Part shown: positions 17,209-27,392 of the stretch, in pieces
Position numbering within the stretch: position 1 is the stretch's first letter
Layout of the letters: every line of letters starts with the position of its first letter
Source: an uncultured Clostridium sp.
Lineage (GTDB): Bacteria > Bacillota > Clostridia > Clostridiales > Clostridiaceae
DNA length: 64,000 bases
Assembly (NCBI RefSeq): GCF_947039605.1
Contig: NZ_CAMQZG010000004.1
Location: 36,061-100,060 of the forward strand
Direction: 5' to 3'
Program-made: the position numbers and the translations under genes
The notes under the pieces: model-generated
What the model was told of the DNA's origin: nothing
Seen by the model: the letters and a program-made list of their open reading frames with translations, nothing else
The model's database searches: none

Positions 17209-18282
17209 ATGAAACATTTAATATTTAATCAATTTAACTTAATCAAAATTTTCTGTTGTTTTCTTGTTGTATTTCAACATATAGTAGGCAGATTTTTAAA
17301 TACTGCAGCTACAACTACTTCAACTCATCTAATATATGGAACTCTTTTAAACTTTTCAAGATTTGCAGTTCCTATCTTTTTACTAATCACAGGCTTTGTA
17401 ATTATAAAAAGCTACGAAAATTTAAGTTTAAAACAATTCTATAAAACTAAATTTTCTAAAATTCTATATATCTATATAGGGGCTAATTTACTATTTATGA
17501 TTCCTAAAATATTTATGCCAAACTATTCAGTAGAACTTTTCATCACAGATTTTATCTTTGGAAAAGCACAATCTCACCTTTGGTATATGAATACATTAAT
17601 CAAAATCTACTTATTTTTCCCTATTTTTAAATACATAGTTATTTATCTTAATAAGTGGTTATCTTATAAATCTATTATTTTAATTACTATAGTTCAATAT
17701 TTTATTAGTGAAAATGCTTATACTGTGCTTTCTAAAGCTACAAACCCTATACTATCTACTACTTTTACCTATCTTGATAGAAGTCTTCTTATATGGGGAT
17801 ACTACATCATTCTTGGTGGACTAGTTTATAAAAACTTTGATAAAATTTATAGCCTAATTCAAAAGTATAAAATTTATATTATAACTGCTTTTTCATTATC
17901 TTTAATTTATATAAATCTATATACATTTAATAAATTTGATTTTACAGCAGTTAACTATTATAGATCATCTCCTAGTAGTTTTAGAATTCTTATTTACTCT
18001 ATTTTGAGTATTATAGTTTTATATTACATAGCTAATTTTATAGTACAAAAGGACAATTTTAAAATACTACTACGTATAAAAAGATTTTCAAAATATATTT
18101 TACAAATATATATAACACATCCAATTATTATTACATTTTCAACGTTCCTTATGCCACTTACAAATAAGTTACCATTTAACTTAAATGCATTAATAATTAT
18201 ATCCTTAGTTATAACTGCTTCTACTCTACCATTTTATATCTATGAAATAACAAAAAAACAAAAATCTTTAATAACTAGATAA
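17209..18282 (+). CDS. acyltransferase 3-family membrane protein
   Basis: This 357-residue protein has about ten membrane helices, typical of the acyltransferase 3 (OafA/WecH-like) family, which moves acyl groups onto cell-surface sugars. The N-terminal FNLIKIFCCFLVVFQHIVGRF carries the catalytic-type His in helix 1, and SRFAVPIFLLITGFVI follows in helix 2. FGKAQSHLWYMNTLI is the family's second conserved region. No glycan genes are adjacent, so the acceptor is unknown. The start is an ATG after AAGGGGG. A terminator follows, so it is monocistronic. Confidence 0.85.
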   Translation: MKHLIFNQFNLIKIFCCFLVVFQHIVGRFLNTAATTTSTHLIYGTLLNFSRFAVPIFLLITGFVIIKSYENLSLKQFYKTKFSKILYIYIGANLLFMIPKIFMPNYSVELFITDFIFGKAQSHLWYMNTLIKIYLFFPIFKYIVIYLNKWLSYKSIILITIVQYFISENAYTVLSKATNPILSTTFTYLDRSLLIWGYYIILGGLVYKNFDKIYSLIQKYKIYIITAFSLSLIYINLYTFNKFDFTAVNYYRSSPSSFRILIYSILSIIVLYYIANFIVQKDNFKILLRIKRFSKYILQIYITHPIIITFSTFLMPLTNKLPFNLNALIIISLVITASTLPFYIYEITKKQKSLITR

Positions 18283-18294
18283 ACTAAAACAAAA

Positions 18295-18331
18295 AAATCC
18301 AAATCATACAACTTGATATGATTTGGATTTC
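18295..18331. terminator. bidirectional terminator
   Basis: AAATCCAAATCATA pairs with TATGATTTGGATTT over an 8-base loop. A run of A on its left gives a T tract on the minus strand. Confidence 0.85.
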
Positions 18332-18373
18332 TAACTTTAATTTTAAATTTAATTTTAAAATCTACTTATTATA

Positions 18374-19225
18374 TTAGTTTATTCTACCTATAAGTTCTAA
18401 AAGTTTTTGATTTCCTGAATTCTCAACTTCTATCTTAACTTCTTCTAGTCCTACTTTTAACATAGTTCTAACTCTAATAACTCCTATTATAAGAAGTAAT
18501 GATATTGTCGTACCATAAGCTATAAACATATCATCTTCATCCTTAATATCGTCAAAAACTATATCTTTTAAACTAGCTAGTTTTATAAACTCAACTACAT
18601 ATTTATCATCTAATACTGATGCAAATCTACCTCTAAAAATAGTAGCTACAAGATTTTTCATATCTTCTTTTGCTTTTATCTTCTCATCTTCTGTTGTTAG
18701 AGTAAGAATATTATTGCATTCTACATTTTCTTTTATGAATGAGTAAGAAGCTGCTTTTGTTACTCCTGTTCCTATTGCAAATCTATATAAATCTCCTATA
18801 GATACACTTCTAAATAATAATACATTCCCATAAACTACATCTTCTGTTGAAATCATAAGTTTTAAGAAATCTTCTCTTAATTCTTTATTTCCATCAATTT
18901 TTGAAAGTTTTATAGCAATATTATTAGCAAATGATACAACTCTAGTATTTTCTGCAATAGCAAGTTCTCTATATTCTGCTTTAAATTGGCTTATTGTCAT
19001 TATATCTTCAACAGCACTTAATTTATCAACTTTTTCTATGTAAATTTCTTTTACTGCATTTTTTATAATTGTTCTCATTTGACACATTACTTTTTTAAAT
19101 GCATCCTCATCAACGGGTTCATCTTCTTTTTCATTTGCACTTATATTAAGTGTTTTTAAAACGTCTGTTTCTGTCATTCCAAGTTCTTTCATTTTCTCTA
19201 GTAATTCTTTCATTTTATCATCCAT
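18374..19225 (-). CDS. hypothetical protein, 283 aa
   Basis: I do not recognise the family. A short N-terminal helical module (KMKELLEKMKELGMTETDVL) and an acidic linker lead to a long helical domain (about 45-235). A hydrophobic segment near IAYGTTISLLLIIGVIRVRT (about 235-255) may be a membrane helix or a buried core helix. I placed the start at the ATG at 19225, with TTAGGAGG 8 bases upstream; a longer frame from 19255 would bury that site. Neighbours give no hint of function. Confidence 0.65.
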   Translation of the reverse strand: MDDKMKELLEKMKELGMTETDVLKTLNISANEKEDEPVDEDAFKKVMCQMRTIIKNAVKEIYIEKVDKLSAVEDIMTISQFKAEYRELAIAENTRVVSFANNIAIKLSKIDGNKELREDFLKLMISTEDVVYGNVLLFRSVSIGDLYRFAIGTGVTKAASYSFIKENVECNNILTLTTEDEKIKAKEDMKNLVATIFRGRFASVLDDKYVVEFIKLASLKDIVFDDIKDEDDMFIAYGTTISLLLIIGVIRVRTMLKVGLEEVKIEVENSGNQKLLELIGRIN

Positions 19226-19492
19226 ATTCAAAATCCTCCTAAAAAATAATATCAAATTTTATTTTGCCCATTATTTTCATATTTATCTGATGTTTTCAAT
19301 TTTTAGATACAAGTTCTTGTATAAATATAATATATTCTACCATATAAAATATATTATATAAACTAACTCAAGTGAATTTATCTATTCTAATGAATTTAGA
19401 CTTTTTAGGTTTCATATTATAATATTCTACCTATTTAAACTAAACAAAAATATATACTATTGGCAATATGTAAACCATTTAAACAATTTAAC

Positions 19493-19532
19493 AAAAAAAG
19501 TTATTGCTAGAATACTATCTAACAATAACTTT
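19493..19532 (-). terminator. terminator after the EamA gene
   Basis: AAAAGTTATTG pairs with CAATAACTTTT. The T tract is on the minus strand. Confidence 0.8.
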
Positions 19533-19536
19533 TATA

Positions 19537-20487
19537 CTATCCCTTATACCCTTCTTGTGCTGACTTTCTAAAAATAACAAGAAGAGAACCTGCAAATATA
19601 ATTGCTATATATATAACTTTCTGAAAAGTAATCGATGAGCCTAGTAAAACTGCACTAAGTAATAATGACCAAATTACATATGTAATATTTATAATCATTG
19701 CTTTAACAGGTCCTATACTATGAATTGATATATAATAGAACCCAAGTGAAACAGCTCCTATAAGTGATACAAGTATTGCTAAAAGAATTGTATTTCTATC
19801 AAATATCATACTCTTTAAAACTCCATATCCACCTATAAGCGGCAATACAATCACACCAAAAGATATTCCTGATACAAGTTGTCTTATAGTTAAAACCTGT
19901 ATTGGTCTAAGTTCTTCATTTTGCATCCCTATAGAGCAAATAATACTCTCAGAACCCCAACCTATAATTGGCATTATCGCAAATATTAATCCTGTCATAT
20001 TAAAAGCTCCACTACTTCCTTCCATACTTAAAAGGACAACTCCTATTACAGAAATAATCATTCCACCCCAACCTCTTGGACCAAGTTTTTCTTTTAAAAA
20101 TATAGCTGCAAATACAGCACCCATAATTGGATAAACTGAAGAAAGTGCTGCAGCATATGATGGTCCTAAATATTTAATAGATAAATAATACCCACTCATA
20201 CCAACAGGACCACCAAAAATACCTGCGAGCACAGCATACTTAACCTCTTTTTTTCTAAGTGATTTTATAAAAAGTCCAAGCCTTCCTCTTATTGCTAAAT
20301 ATAAAAGAAGCCATAAACCACCAACAAAATCATGTACAAATACAACCACAAGTGGTGCAAAAAGCATAATTCCATCCACTTTCCTAAATGGTGGCATTGA
20401 TAATATAATTCCAGATATGACAGTATCTATTCCCCAAGTTATAGCAGATACTAAACCTTTACTTATCCCTTTTTGATTTTTATTCAT
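19537..20487 (-). CDS. EamA (DMT)-family transporter
   Basis: This 316-residue protein has ten predicted helices in two repeated halves, the drug/metabolite transporter fold. The first half ends with GGPVGMSGYYLSIKYLGPSYAAALSSVYPI and the second with YYISIHSIGPVKAMIINITYVIW, the EamA-type signature regions. Substrates of such proteins vary (amino acids, nucleobases, metabolites) and cannot be told here. It is a tandem paralogue of 20612-21763, with a separate terminator between them. The start is an ATG after GAGGTGG. Confidence 0.88.
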   Translation of the reverse strand: MNKNQKGISKGLVSAITWGIDTVISGIILSMPPFRKVDGIMLFAPLVVVFVHDFVGGLWLLLYLAIRGRLGLFIKSLRKKEVKYAVLAGIFGGPVGMSGYYLSIKYLGPSYAAALSSVYPIMGAVFAAIFLKEKLGPRGWGGMIISVIGVVLLSMEGSSGAFNMTGLIFAIMPIIGWGSESIICSIGMQNEELRPIQVLTIRQLVSGISFGVIVLPLIGGYGVLKSMIFDRNTILLAILVSLIGAVSLGFYYISIHSIGPVKAMIINITYVIWSLLLSAVLLGSSITFQKVIYIAIIFAGSLLVIFRKSAQEGYKG

Positions 20488-20574
20488 TTAATCCACCTCA
20501 ATGCTATTAATCTATATGATATTTCTCCATACATATATCTTCCACTAGCTTGTGTATTAAACTTTTAAATATAC

Positions 20575-20609
20575 AAAAGCAGTGAAATTAAATAAATTCC
20601 ACTGCTTTT
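20575..20609 (-). terminator. terminator between the two EamA genes
   Basis: AAAAGCAGTG pairs with CACTGCTTTT, with the T tract on the minus strand. Confidence 0.8.
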
Positions 20610-20611
20610 TA

Positions 20612-21763
20612 TTATTTCTCAAAAGCTAAATCTTTGAGTTTTTTATTAATTTTTTTAATATTTTTTTCTTTTTCAAGTTCTTCTTTCCCCTTAATTTTCA
20701 TAGTAGATTTTTGAATTACTAACTCTTCTTTATGTTTAAGTTTTTCAACTCTTTGAGCAGTTCTTATATAAGCTGTCTCAACATGATTTGCTCTTTTAAT
20801 CTCTATATACTCATCAATAACAGGTAAAGATTCTTCTGATTTCTTACTTGCGATTACAAAGGCTGAGCCAACAAATATAAGTCCTATAAATAAAATTTTA
20901 GAAACTGTTATTGTTGCTGTTCCCATAAATAATCCAAAAACAACTGCCCAAATAACGTAAGTTATATTAATAACCATCGCTTTTACTGCACCAATATCAT
21001 TAATTGCACTATAATAAGATGAAAGTGAAATTGCTCCAATTAAAGCTACTAAAACAATTAGTAATAATGTAGGTATATTAACTGTAAATAAATTTTCTAC
21101 TAATCCATATCCATGAATCAATGGTAAAATTATTGCTGCAAAAGTACCACCTGATGCTAAAAGTCTTATATTAAGTGTTTGAACTGGCTTAAGTTCCCCT
21201 TCTTTCATACCAATACTTGAAATAATACTCTCTGAACCCCAACCTATAACTGGTAGTAAAGCGAATAATAATCCTTTAATACTAATTGAACCACCTGAAC
21301 CATCCATGCTAAGAAGTACAACTCCTAAAACACCAATAATAAGTCCCATCCAACCTTTTTTATTAAGTTTCTCTTTTAATAAAATAGCTGCAAGAATAGC
21401 TCCCATAATAGGATAAATTGACGAAATTGCTGCTGAATATGAAGGTCCTATGTTTTTAATAGCAAGGTAATACCCTCCCATTCCAATAGGCCCACCAAGA
21501 ACTCCCGCTGCTGCTGCATAAAGTGCTTCTTTCTTTTTAAACACTTTGAAGAACTCTACTATCTCTCCCTTAATTGTTAAATATATTAATAGCCAAATAG
21601 CTCCTAAAAAATCATGTAAAAATACTGCTACTAAGGGTGCAAAAAGTAAACTGACATGTCCCGCAAATGGTTCCATTGACAGTATAATTCCTGATATAAC
21701 CGTATCTAGCCCCCATGTTAAGGCTGAAAATACTCCCTTACTTATTCCTTTTTTGTTATTCAA
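20612..21763 (-). CDS. EamA (DMT)-family transporter with charged C-terminal tail
   Basis: This 383-residue paralogue of the preceding transporter shares GPIGMGGYYLAIKNIGPSYSAAISSIYPIMGA and GWGSESIISSIGM. It differs by an added hydrophilic tail of about 75 residues (about 310-383) rich in Lys and Glu, which probably faces the cytoplasm. The start is a TTG with GGAGAG upstream. The pair most likely arose by tandem duplication; the substrate is unknown. Confidence 0.88.
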   Translation of the reverse strand: MNNKKGISKGVFSALTWGLDTVISGIILSMEPFAGHVSLLFAPLVAVFLHDFLGAIWLLIYLTIKGEIVEFFKVFKKKEALYAAAAGVLGGPIGMGGYYLAIKNIGPSYSAAISSIYPIMGAILAAILLKEKLNKKGWMGLIIGVLGVVLLSMDGSGGSISIKGLLFALLPVIGWGSESIISSIGMKEGELKPVQTLNIRLLASGGTFAAIILPLIHGYGLVENLFTVNIPTLLLIVLVALIGAISLSSYYSAINDIGAVKAMVINITYVIWAVVFGLFMGTATITVSKILFIGLIFVGSAFVIASKKSEESLPVIDEYIEIKRANHVETAYIRTAQRVEKLKHKEELVIQKSTMKIKGKEELEKEKNIKKINKKLKDLAFEK

Positions 21764-22327
21764 ATTCTAAACTCTCCTTTGTATATTAGTCATACTACTA
21801 AATGTATTATTCCTATATACATTGTACTGTTTCAAGTTAATTGCAATTAAAAATACGTTTTACTGACGTTATTATATTTAGTCTAAAAGACATGACTAAA
21901 TTATATAAACATAAATTTGCTCTAAATAAGTTGATGTATGAATCAAGACTTTTTATTTAATACTGAACAATATGATTGTCAAACGACATATATTATAAAA
22001 ATATATTGTAGACTGGAAAGATTTCCAGGTTAGAAATTATAAAATTTTTTATTTATAAAAAATACGCACAATGTATGTTTTCTATACATAGTTTAACATA
22101 TTTTTATCAATTTCGCAAATTTTCTTCGAAAAACTGTTGACAAATTCATTTTTTCTTATCTAAATAAGTTATTGTTTTGCTTTTTATGAACCTTTTCTAA
22201 AATGAGTTATAGCCTACTCTAAAAGACATTTAATTGATTTTATAAAATCGATTAATTTTTTCCTCAAAAAAAGATTAACCAAACTGGTTAATCCTTCAAT
22301 ATTATGTATAAAATTCATCAAATTTAA
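21764..22327. other. long intergenic region
   Basis: There is no supported gene. A 22-codon frame at about 21891 lacks a good ribosome binding site. TTGACA at about 22137 could be a -35 element on the plus strand but has no gene ahead of it. The right end holds the terminator of the next gene. Confidence 0.35.
22268..22297 (-). terminator. terminator after the amino acid permease
   Basis: AAGATTAACC pairs with GGTTAATCCTT over a 4-base loop. A run of A at the left gives the minus-strand T tract. Confidence 0.75.
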
Positions 22328-23737
22328 TTATAAAAATATATTTATTACACCCATAATTCCAAGTATAGTAATTATGATACAAAGCATAAGTTCCCATTTT
22401 TTTTCAAACATTTTTTTCTTTTGCTCTCTTGCTGTAATAAATATTAATACAAGACCTATAGAGTATAATAATGCAAGTTGTAATATTCCAGCTATCCCAG
22501 AAGTTGAAACTGCATATAAAGAAAATACTAAACTTACTACTGCATATATTAATGCTGGTATTCTACCTTTGCTTTTTTTATCTATAACCTTCAATTTAAT
22601 AAGATATAAAGCTGAAAGTATATATGGTAATAAAACTAATGTAGTTGATATATTTGTTATAGCTGTAAATGCATTATTTGCAAACATAGCAAATAAAAAG
22701 GCTATTTGCATAATAATAGCATTTACTATCAATGAATTAATTGCAGCCCCACTCTTTATAACTTTCCCAAATATACTTGGGAAGAAACCATCTTTAGCCA
22801 CCATCATTGGGACTTCTGCATTAATTATACACCATGCAACCCAAGCTCCTAATACAGAAATTACTACACCTATATTAATTATAAAAGCTGCCCATGTTCC
22901 ATATGTTTGCTGTAGAACTCCACCTAAAGCAGGATTCTGTAAATTCATTAATAACCCTTGCTTTAATGAACCAAAACTTAACATTACAATTAAAACATAG
23001 CATAATAAAGTAAACAAATATCCAATAATTGTTGCTTTACCAACATCTTTTTTATTTCTTGCCCTACCTGAAATAACTACCGCACTTTCAATCCCTATAA
23101 AAACCCATACTATTTGAAGCAATCCATTTTTCACCTGACTAAAAATAGACCCAAATGTTGTCCCATCTTGTAAAATAGCTTTTACTCCATAAAAATCAGA
23201 AGTAAAAGTATGTAATTTAAAAGTTAAGAATAATAAAAATATAGCAAATATCACCGGTACAATCTTTGCCATAGTAGCAATTGTATTCAACTTATTTGCC
23301 AAAGTCATACTCTTACTTATAATAAAAACTGAACCCCAAATCATAACTATTGAAATAATTACTCCTGTTATAGACTTAACGCCTCCCATACTTGGGAAAA
23401 AGGCTTTCAATGCATATATTAGCAATACAGCATATGAAACATTTCCTAATGTTTGACTTATCCAATATCCCCATGCTGAATTAAACCCAATATAATTCCC
23501 AAAACCTTCTTTTGCATATGCATAAATCCCACCACTCAATTCTGGTTTTTCATTTGATAAAATTTGAAATACTTTCCCTAGGAAAAACATTCCTATTCCT
23601 GTAATAATCCAAGCTATTATTGCTGCTAAAGGTCCACCTGCATTTGCCATCTCTGCTGGCAGTTGAAATATACCTCCACCAATCATAGAGCCAACTACTA
23701 ATGCTATAAGCCCTATTAATCCTAATTTTTTTTCCAC
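22328..23737 (-). CDS. basic amino acid/polyamine antiporter family (APC) permease
   Basis: The protein has 469 residues and about twelve helices. The first helix carries GSMIGGGIFQLPAEMANAGG, the APC substrate-binding motif in the form used by arginine/ornithine-type exchangers. ELSGGIYAYAKEGFGNYIGF follows. These proteins exchange a basic amino acid for its product or an amine. No arginine deiminase or decarboxylase genes are adjacent, so the substrate is inferred at family level only. The start is a GTG with AGGAGG at 7 bases. Confidence 0.85.
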   Translation of the reverse strand: MEKKLGLIGLIALVVGSMIGGGIFQLPAEMANAGGPLAAIIAWIITGIGMFFLGKVFQILSNEKPELSGGIYAYAKEGFGNYIGFNSAWGYWISQTLGNVSYAVLLIYALKAFFPSMGGVKSITGVIISIVMIWGSVFIISKSMTLANKLNTIATMAKIVPVIFAIFLLFLTFKLHTFTSDFYGVKAILQDGTTFGSIFSQVKNGLLQIVWVFIGIESAVVISGRARNKKDVGKATIIGYLFTLLCYVLIVMLSFGSLKQGLLMNLQNPALGGVLQQTYGTWAAFIINIGVVISVLGAWVAWCIINAEVPMMVAKDGFFPSIFGKVIKSGAAINSLIVNAIIMQIAFLFAMFANNAFTAITNISTTLVLLPYILSALYLIKLKVIDKKSKGRIPALIYAVVSLVFSLYAVSTSGIAGILQLALLYSIGLVLIFITAREQKKKMFEKKWELMLCIIITILGIMGVINIFL

Positions 23738-23897
23738 AATAAATCCTCCTATTCAGACTTATATTCTTCTTATGTATCTTATATGAATTTCTTTTTCCAT
23801 TCTAAATTAATTATCTATTATAACTATAATTTTCGCATAATTATTCATAAATAACTATTATAATACATAAATTAAAAAACTTCTATTATATTTAATC

Positions 23898-23935
23898 AAA
23901 AAAAAGGAGCTATTTTTTCAAATAACTCCTTTTAT
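23898..23935 (-). terminator. terminator of the mgtA unit
   Basis: AAAAGGAG and CTCCTTTT form a stem with a TATT/AATA extension, and the minus strand has a long T tract. It follows the micropeptide gene at 23993-24085. Confidence 0.8.
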
Positions 23936-23992
23936 TAATTTAATTCTTTAACTTAATAAAATATCTTTCTATTAACTTTTTTATTTTATAAC

Positions 23993-24085
23993 TTAAAGAT
24001 CCTTCTTGATTAAAACTAAAGCTGGAAGACCTAAATAAGCAATAAATCCAGCAATAAATCCAAGAATCATTAGTGTATGATCCAT
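23993..24085 (-). CDS. 30-aa membrane micropeptide downstream of mgtA
   Basis: A 30-codon frame with an ATG 8 bases after a strong GGAGGA begins 18 bases after the MgtA stop on the same strand, and a terminator follows. The peptide begins MDHTLMILGF, has one hydrophobic helix with small residues (GFIAGFIAYLGLPALVL), and ends in KKDL. Size and position recall regulatory membrane peptides of cation pumps (MgtS, KdpF), although I cannot claim homology. A role in stability or activity of the P-ATPase is inferred from the operon. Confidence 0.7.
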   Translation of the reverse strand: MDHTLMILGFIAGFIAYLGLPALVLIKKDL

Positions 24086-24103
24086 TTTAAATTCCTCCCT
24101 CAA

Positions 24104-26740
24104 TTATAGAAGCGCTTTAAAGCTTCTAATATAAAGTCTCTTAACAAATTGAGTTAAAATACATAGTAATATCATTAACCCGAAGATATATAAGATATAC
24201 CAAGGTGTGATATAAACCATACCCATAGCGTGTCCAATAGCTGTATAAGGTAATATCCATCCAACTAATAAGGCACCAACTATAGATAAGTTAAATATCC
24301 ATGATGGGTTACTTTGTATAAATGGTATCTTCTCTGTTCTTAATGTATATAACACGAAGATAGAGTTTGAAACTCCCTCAATAAACCAACCTGTTTGGAA
24401 TAAGTGAGAAGTTGCCATAGTTGTAGCACCAAATATAAACCACATAGTAAGGAATGTAATAATATCAAATAGCGAGTTAGTAGGACCAAATACAATTAGC
24501 ATCTTTCCTATTTCTCTAGCTTTCCATTTTCTTGGCTTTGCAATAAGCTCTGGGTCAACATTATCCCAAGGGATAAATAATTGAGTAATATCATAAACCA
24601 AGTTTTGTACTAATAATTCAAGAGGTAACATAGGTACGAATGGTAAGAAAATACTTGCCATAAGAACACTAATAGAGTTACCATAATTTGAACTTGCAGT
24701 AATTTTTAGATATTTTGTAGCATTAGCGAAAACTTTTCTACCTTCAATAATACCATCTTTAAGTACCATAAGATCTTTTTCAAGTAATATAACATCAGCA
24801 CTTTCTTTTGCAATCTCAACAGCAGTATCTACTGAAATTCCAACATCTGATTCTTTTAATGCGATAGAGTCATTAATTCCATCTCCCATAAAAGCAACAA
24901 CTTTATCAGCATTTTTTAATACTCGTACAATTCTTGCTTTTTGTAGTGGATTTAACTTAGCAAAAACATTTACTTTTAAAGCTTTAACCGTTAACTCTTC
25001 ATCAGTCATCTTAGCAATATCAGGTCCAAGTAAAATTCCAGATATCTCAAAATCTACTTGCTCACAAACTTTTTTAGTAACAAGTTCATTATCACCAGTT
25101 AAAATTTTAACCTGAACACCATAATAATCAAGAGCAGTTAAAGCCTCCTTAGTTGTTTCTTTTGGTGGATCTAAGAATCCTAAGAATCCTATTAATGTCA
25201 TTTCTGATTCATCCTCAAGGTTTGCAGACTTCTTATCAATTGTTTTCTTAGCAATTGCAATAACTCTCATTCCCTCAAGATTTAAACGATCTATCTTTTT
25301 CTTTAAATCAGCAATAATCTGCTCATTTTTTTCTACTATCTCACCGTTTATTTCAATAAACTTAGATATATGTAACATTTCTTCAAATGCACCTTTTGTT
25401 ATTAATTTAGAAGTATTATCTTCTTCAATTAACACAGACATTCTTCTTCTAGTAAAATCAAATGCTAATTCATCAAGTTTTTTATACTTATCTTTCATTT
25501 CTTTATCAATATTCTTTTCTTTAGCACGATCCATGATTGCAAAATCAATAACATTTTGTAATCCATCTTGGCTTACACTATTGATATAAGCATATTTTAA
25601 TACTTCTTCAGAATTCATTCCTGAAGCATCAATACATTCTTCAACTCTAATATGATCATCTGTTAATGTACCAGTTTTATCTGTACAAAGAATCTCAATA
25701 GATCCAAAGTTTTGTATTGAGTTGATTTTTTTAACAACTGTTTTCTTCTTAGCCATTTTAACTGCACCTTTTGCAAGGTTTTCAGATATGATAGCTGGTA
25801 ACATCTCTGGTGTTAAACCTACCGCAAGTGATGCAGCAAACATTAGAGAGTCTAAGAAACTACCTGTTTGATACCAATCTATGACTAGTACTAAAGGAAC
25901 CATTACAAACATGAATTTTAAAAGCATTTTAGATACTTGTCTTACACTTCTATCAAAGTCTGTTTCTGTATCTGCTTCTTGTAATGATGCCTGCATAGCA
26001 CCAAAATATGTATTTTTACCTGTCCCAATAACAACCGCAATTGCTGTCCCACTAACAACATTAGTCCCTAAAAGACAAATATTTGTGTAATCTCCAACCT
26101 CTGTGCTATTTGAATTATTTAAAGGGAATTTTTCTATTGGCTCAGATTCTCCAGTCAAAGTTGATTGACTAATAAAAAGATCCTTACACTCTAGAATTTT
26201 CAAATCAGCAGGAATCATATCTCCTACTTGTAATTTAATTATATCTCCTACAACTAAATTTTTTGTATCAATAGTTTCAAAGGCTTTATTATTTCTCTTT
26301 ACTAAGCATACACTTCGAACAAAATTTTCTAATGCTTTTGCTGCTCTTCCAGATCTATACTCCTGAGTGAATTGAATTATTCCTCCAGTTAATATTAAGA
26401 AAATAATAATATAAATTTGTGACCAACTCTGTTGTGATTTTGGAACAAACACAACACCAGTTAAGTAACTTATAATTGCAATAATTACTAATACCGCTGC
26501 GAATGGATTTATAAATGATTTTATAAACTGAACAATCACTGGCGTATTCTTATTAGCATTAGTATCATTCTTTCCATAAGTTGAAATATTCTCTTTAACC
26601 TGAGAATCAGTAAGCCCATCAAGTGATGTCTTAAATGTTGTTAATAATTTTTCATTCGACAATTCACTATTTTTATGAATTTTCGAATTAATATTATTAA
26701 AATGTTCTTGATCAAACTTTTTAACTTTTTGTTTTTTCAT
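24104..26740 (-). CDS. mgtA: magnesium-translocating P-type ATPase (MgtA-type, P3B)
   Basis: The protein has 878 residues. It has an N-terminal cytoplasmic segment, then the actuator with TGES at 196-199, the phosphorylated Asp354 in CTDKTGTLT, the hinge region GDGINDSIALKESDVGIS, and a C-terminal set of helices. The membrane motif GLTPEMLP before the phosphorylation site and the KPRKWKAREIGKML region are typical of MgtA/MgtB magnesium importers rather than calcium pumps. The start is an ATG after GAGGGAGA. It is followed by a membrane micropeptide and preceded by a long leader. I looked for an M-box magnesium riboswitch in that leader and did not find its conserved core. Confidence 0.92.
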   Translation of the reverse strand: MKKQKVKKFDQEHFNNINSKIHKNSELSNEKLLTTFKTSLDGLTDSQVKENISTYGKNDTNANKNTPVIVQFIKSFINPFAAVLVIIAIISYLTGVVFVPKSQQSWSQIYIIIFLILTGGIIQFTQEYRSGRAAKALENFVRSVCLVKRNNKAFETIDTKNLVVGDIIKLQVGDMIPADLKILECKDLFISQSTLTGESEPIEKFPLNNSNSTEVGDYTNICLLGTNVVSGTAIAVVIGTGKNTYFGAMQASLQEADTETDFDRSVRQVSKMLLKFMFVMVPLVLVIDWYQTGSFLDSLMFAASLAVGLTPEMLPAIISENLAKGAVKMAKKKTVVKKINSIQNFGSIEILCTDKTGTLTDDHIRVEECIDASGMNSEEVLKYAYINSVSQDGLQNVIDFAIMDRAKEKNIDKEMKDKYKKLDELAFDFTRRRMSVLIEEDNTSKLITKGAFEEMLHISKFIEINGEIVEKNEQIIADLKKKIDRLNLEGMRVIAIAKKTIDKKSANLEDESEMTLIGFLGFLDPPKETTKEALTALDYYGVQVKILTGDNELVTKKVCEQVDFEISGILLGPDIAKMTDEELTVKALKVNVFAKLNPLQKARIVRVLKNADKVVAFMGDGINDSIALKESDVGISVDTAVEIAKESADVILLEKDLMVLKDGIIEGRKVFANATKYLKITASSNYGNSISVLMASIFLPFVPMLPLELLVQNLVYDITQLFIPWDNVDPELIAKPRKWKAREIGKMLIVFGPTNSLFDIITFLTMWFIFGATTMATSHLFQTGWFIEGVSNSIFVLYTLRTEKIPFIQSNPSWIFNLSIVGALLVGWILPYTAIGHAMGMVYITPWYILYIFGLMILLCILTQFVKRLYIRSFKALL

Positions 26741-27392
26741 AGAATAATCTCCCTCTATTAATATTAAACTTTAAATATTCTAAATTCGCATTGAGAATCT
26801 ATTTTCAAAAGAAAAATAAAATCTAAATGAGAACTCTTTTTCAAAGCCGATTTTTATTCTACACATAAAATTTAGCAAGTTCAATACTCTCCTTGTCACT
26901 AAAATCAAATCTTTATAGCGATATTTTTATAATTTTAAGGGAATTTATAAAAGTAATATTATAAAATTCCCAATATACTTAATAAAATCAATTTCAAATC
27001 GTACTTTTAACATTAAATTCATATATTTAACTTTTTGTTAAATTATTTTTTTGTTACTAAAACATCTTTTTTTCTTAATTATTAATAATATAATTAGGTT
27101 AAAATTTATAAACAGATATAAAAATAGCTTATTAATTAAAAATGTAATTTTAATTAAAAAAACAACTTTTTATTTACAATTAAAATATAAAGCAGTAAAA
27201 ACTATATTTCATTTGAGTATCACCTAATTTCTTTTATTATTTACAGCTTCCTACTTACCTAAGTCCTACTCATTTAATCTCTTCTACAAGCCCCTTAGAC
27301 GCTTTTTAAGAGTTTTAACTATACTTACTTTAATTATATACTATCTGTAAATTAAAATGCATTAAACTCATTTTTTTCATTAGCTCTAATAT
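26741..27392. other. long leader region of mgtA
   Basis: This is a 650-base AT-rich region upstream of mgtA. It contains a possible leader frame (26780-26878). A GC-richer block at about 27240-27305 (minus strand) is followed by GGTGATACTCAATG and a 10-codon frame. It may hold a promoter and leader control. No known riboswitch core was recognised. Confidence 0.35.
26780..26878 (-). CDS. possible 32-codon leader peptide upstream of mgtA
   Basis: A TTG follows AAGGAGA by 9 bases and opens a 32-codon frame ending about 40 bases before mgtA. The peptide is very rich in Phe and Arg (FEKEFSFRFYFSFENRF). Leader peptides control mgtA in enterobacteria, but this one has no known relative and uses a weak start, so it remains a candidate only. 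Confidence 0.25.
   Translation of the reverse strand: MLNFMCRIKIGFEKEFSFRFYFSFENRFSMRI

Noticed and set aside
21891..21959. 22-codon frame in the spacer before the EamA gene
   Set aside because: No ribosome binding site and no conserved character; probably chance.
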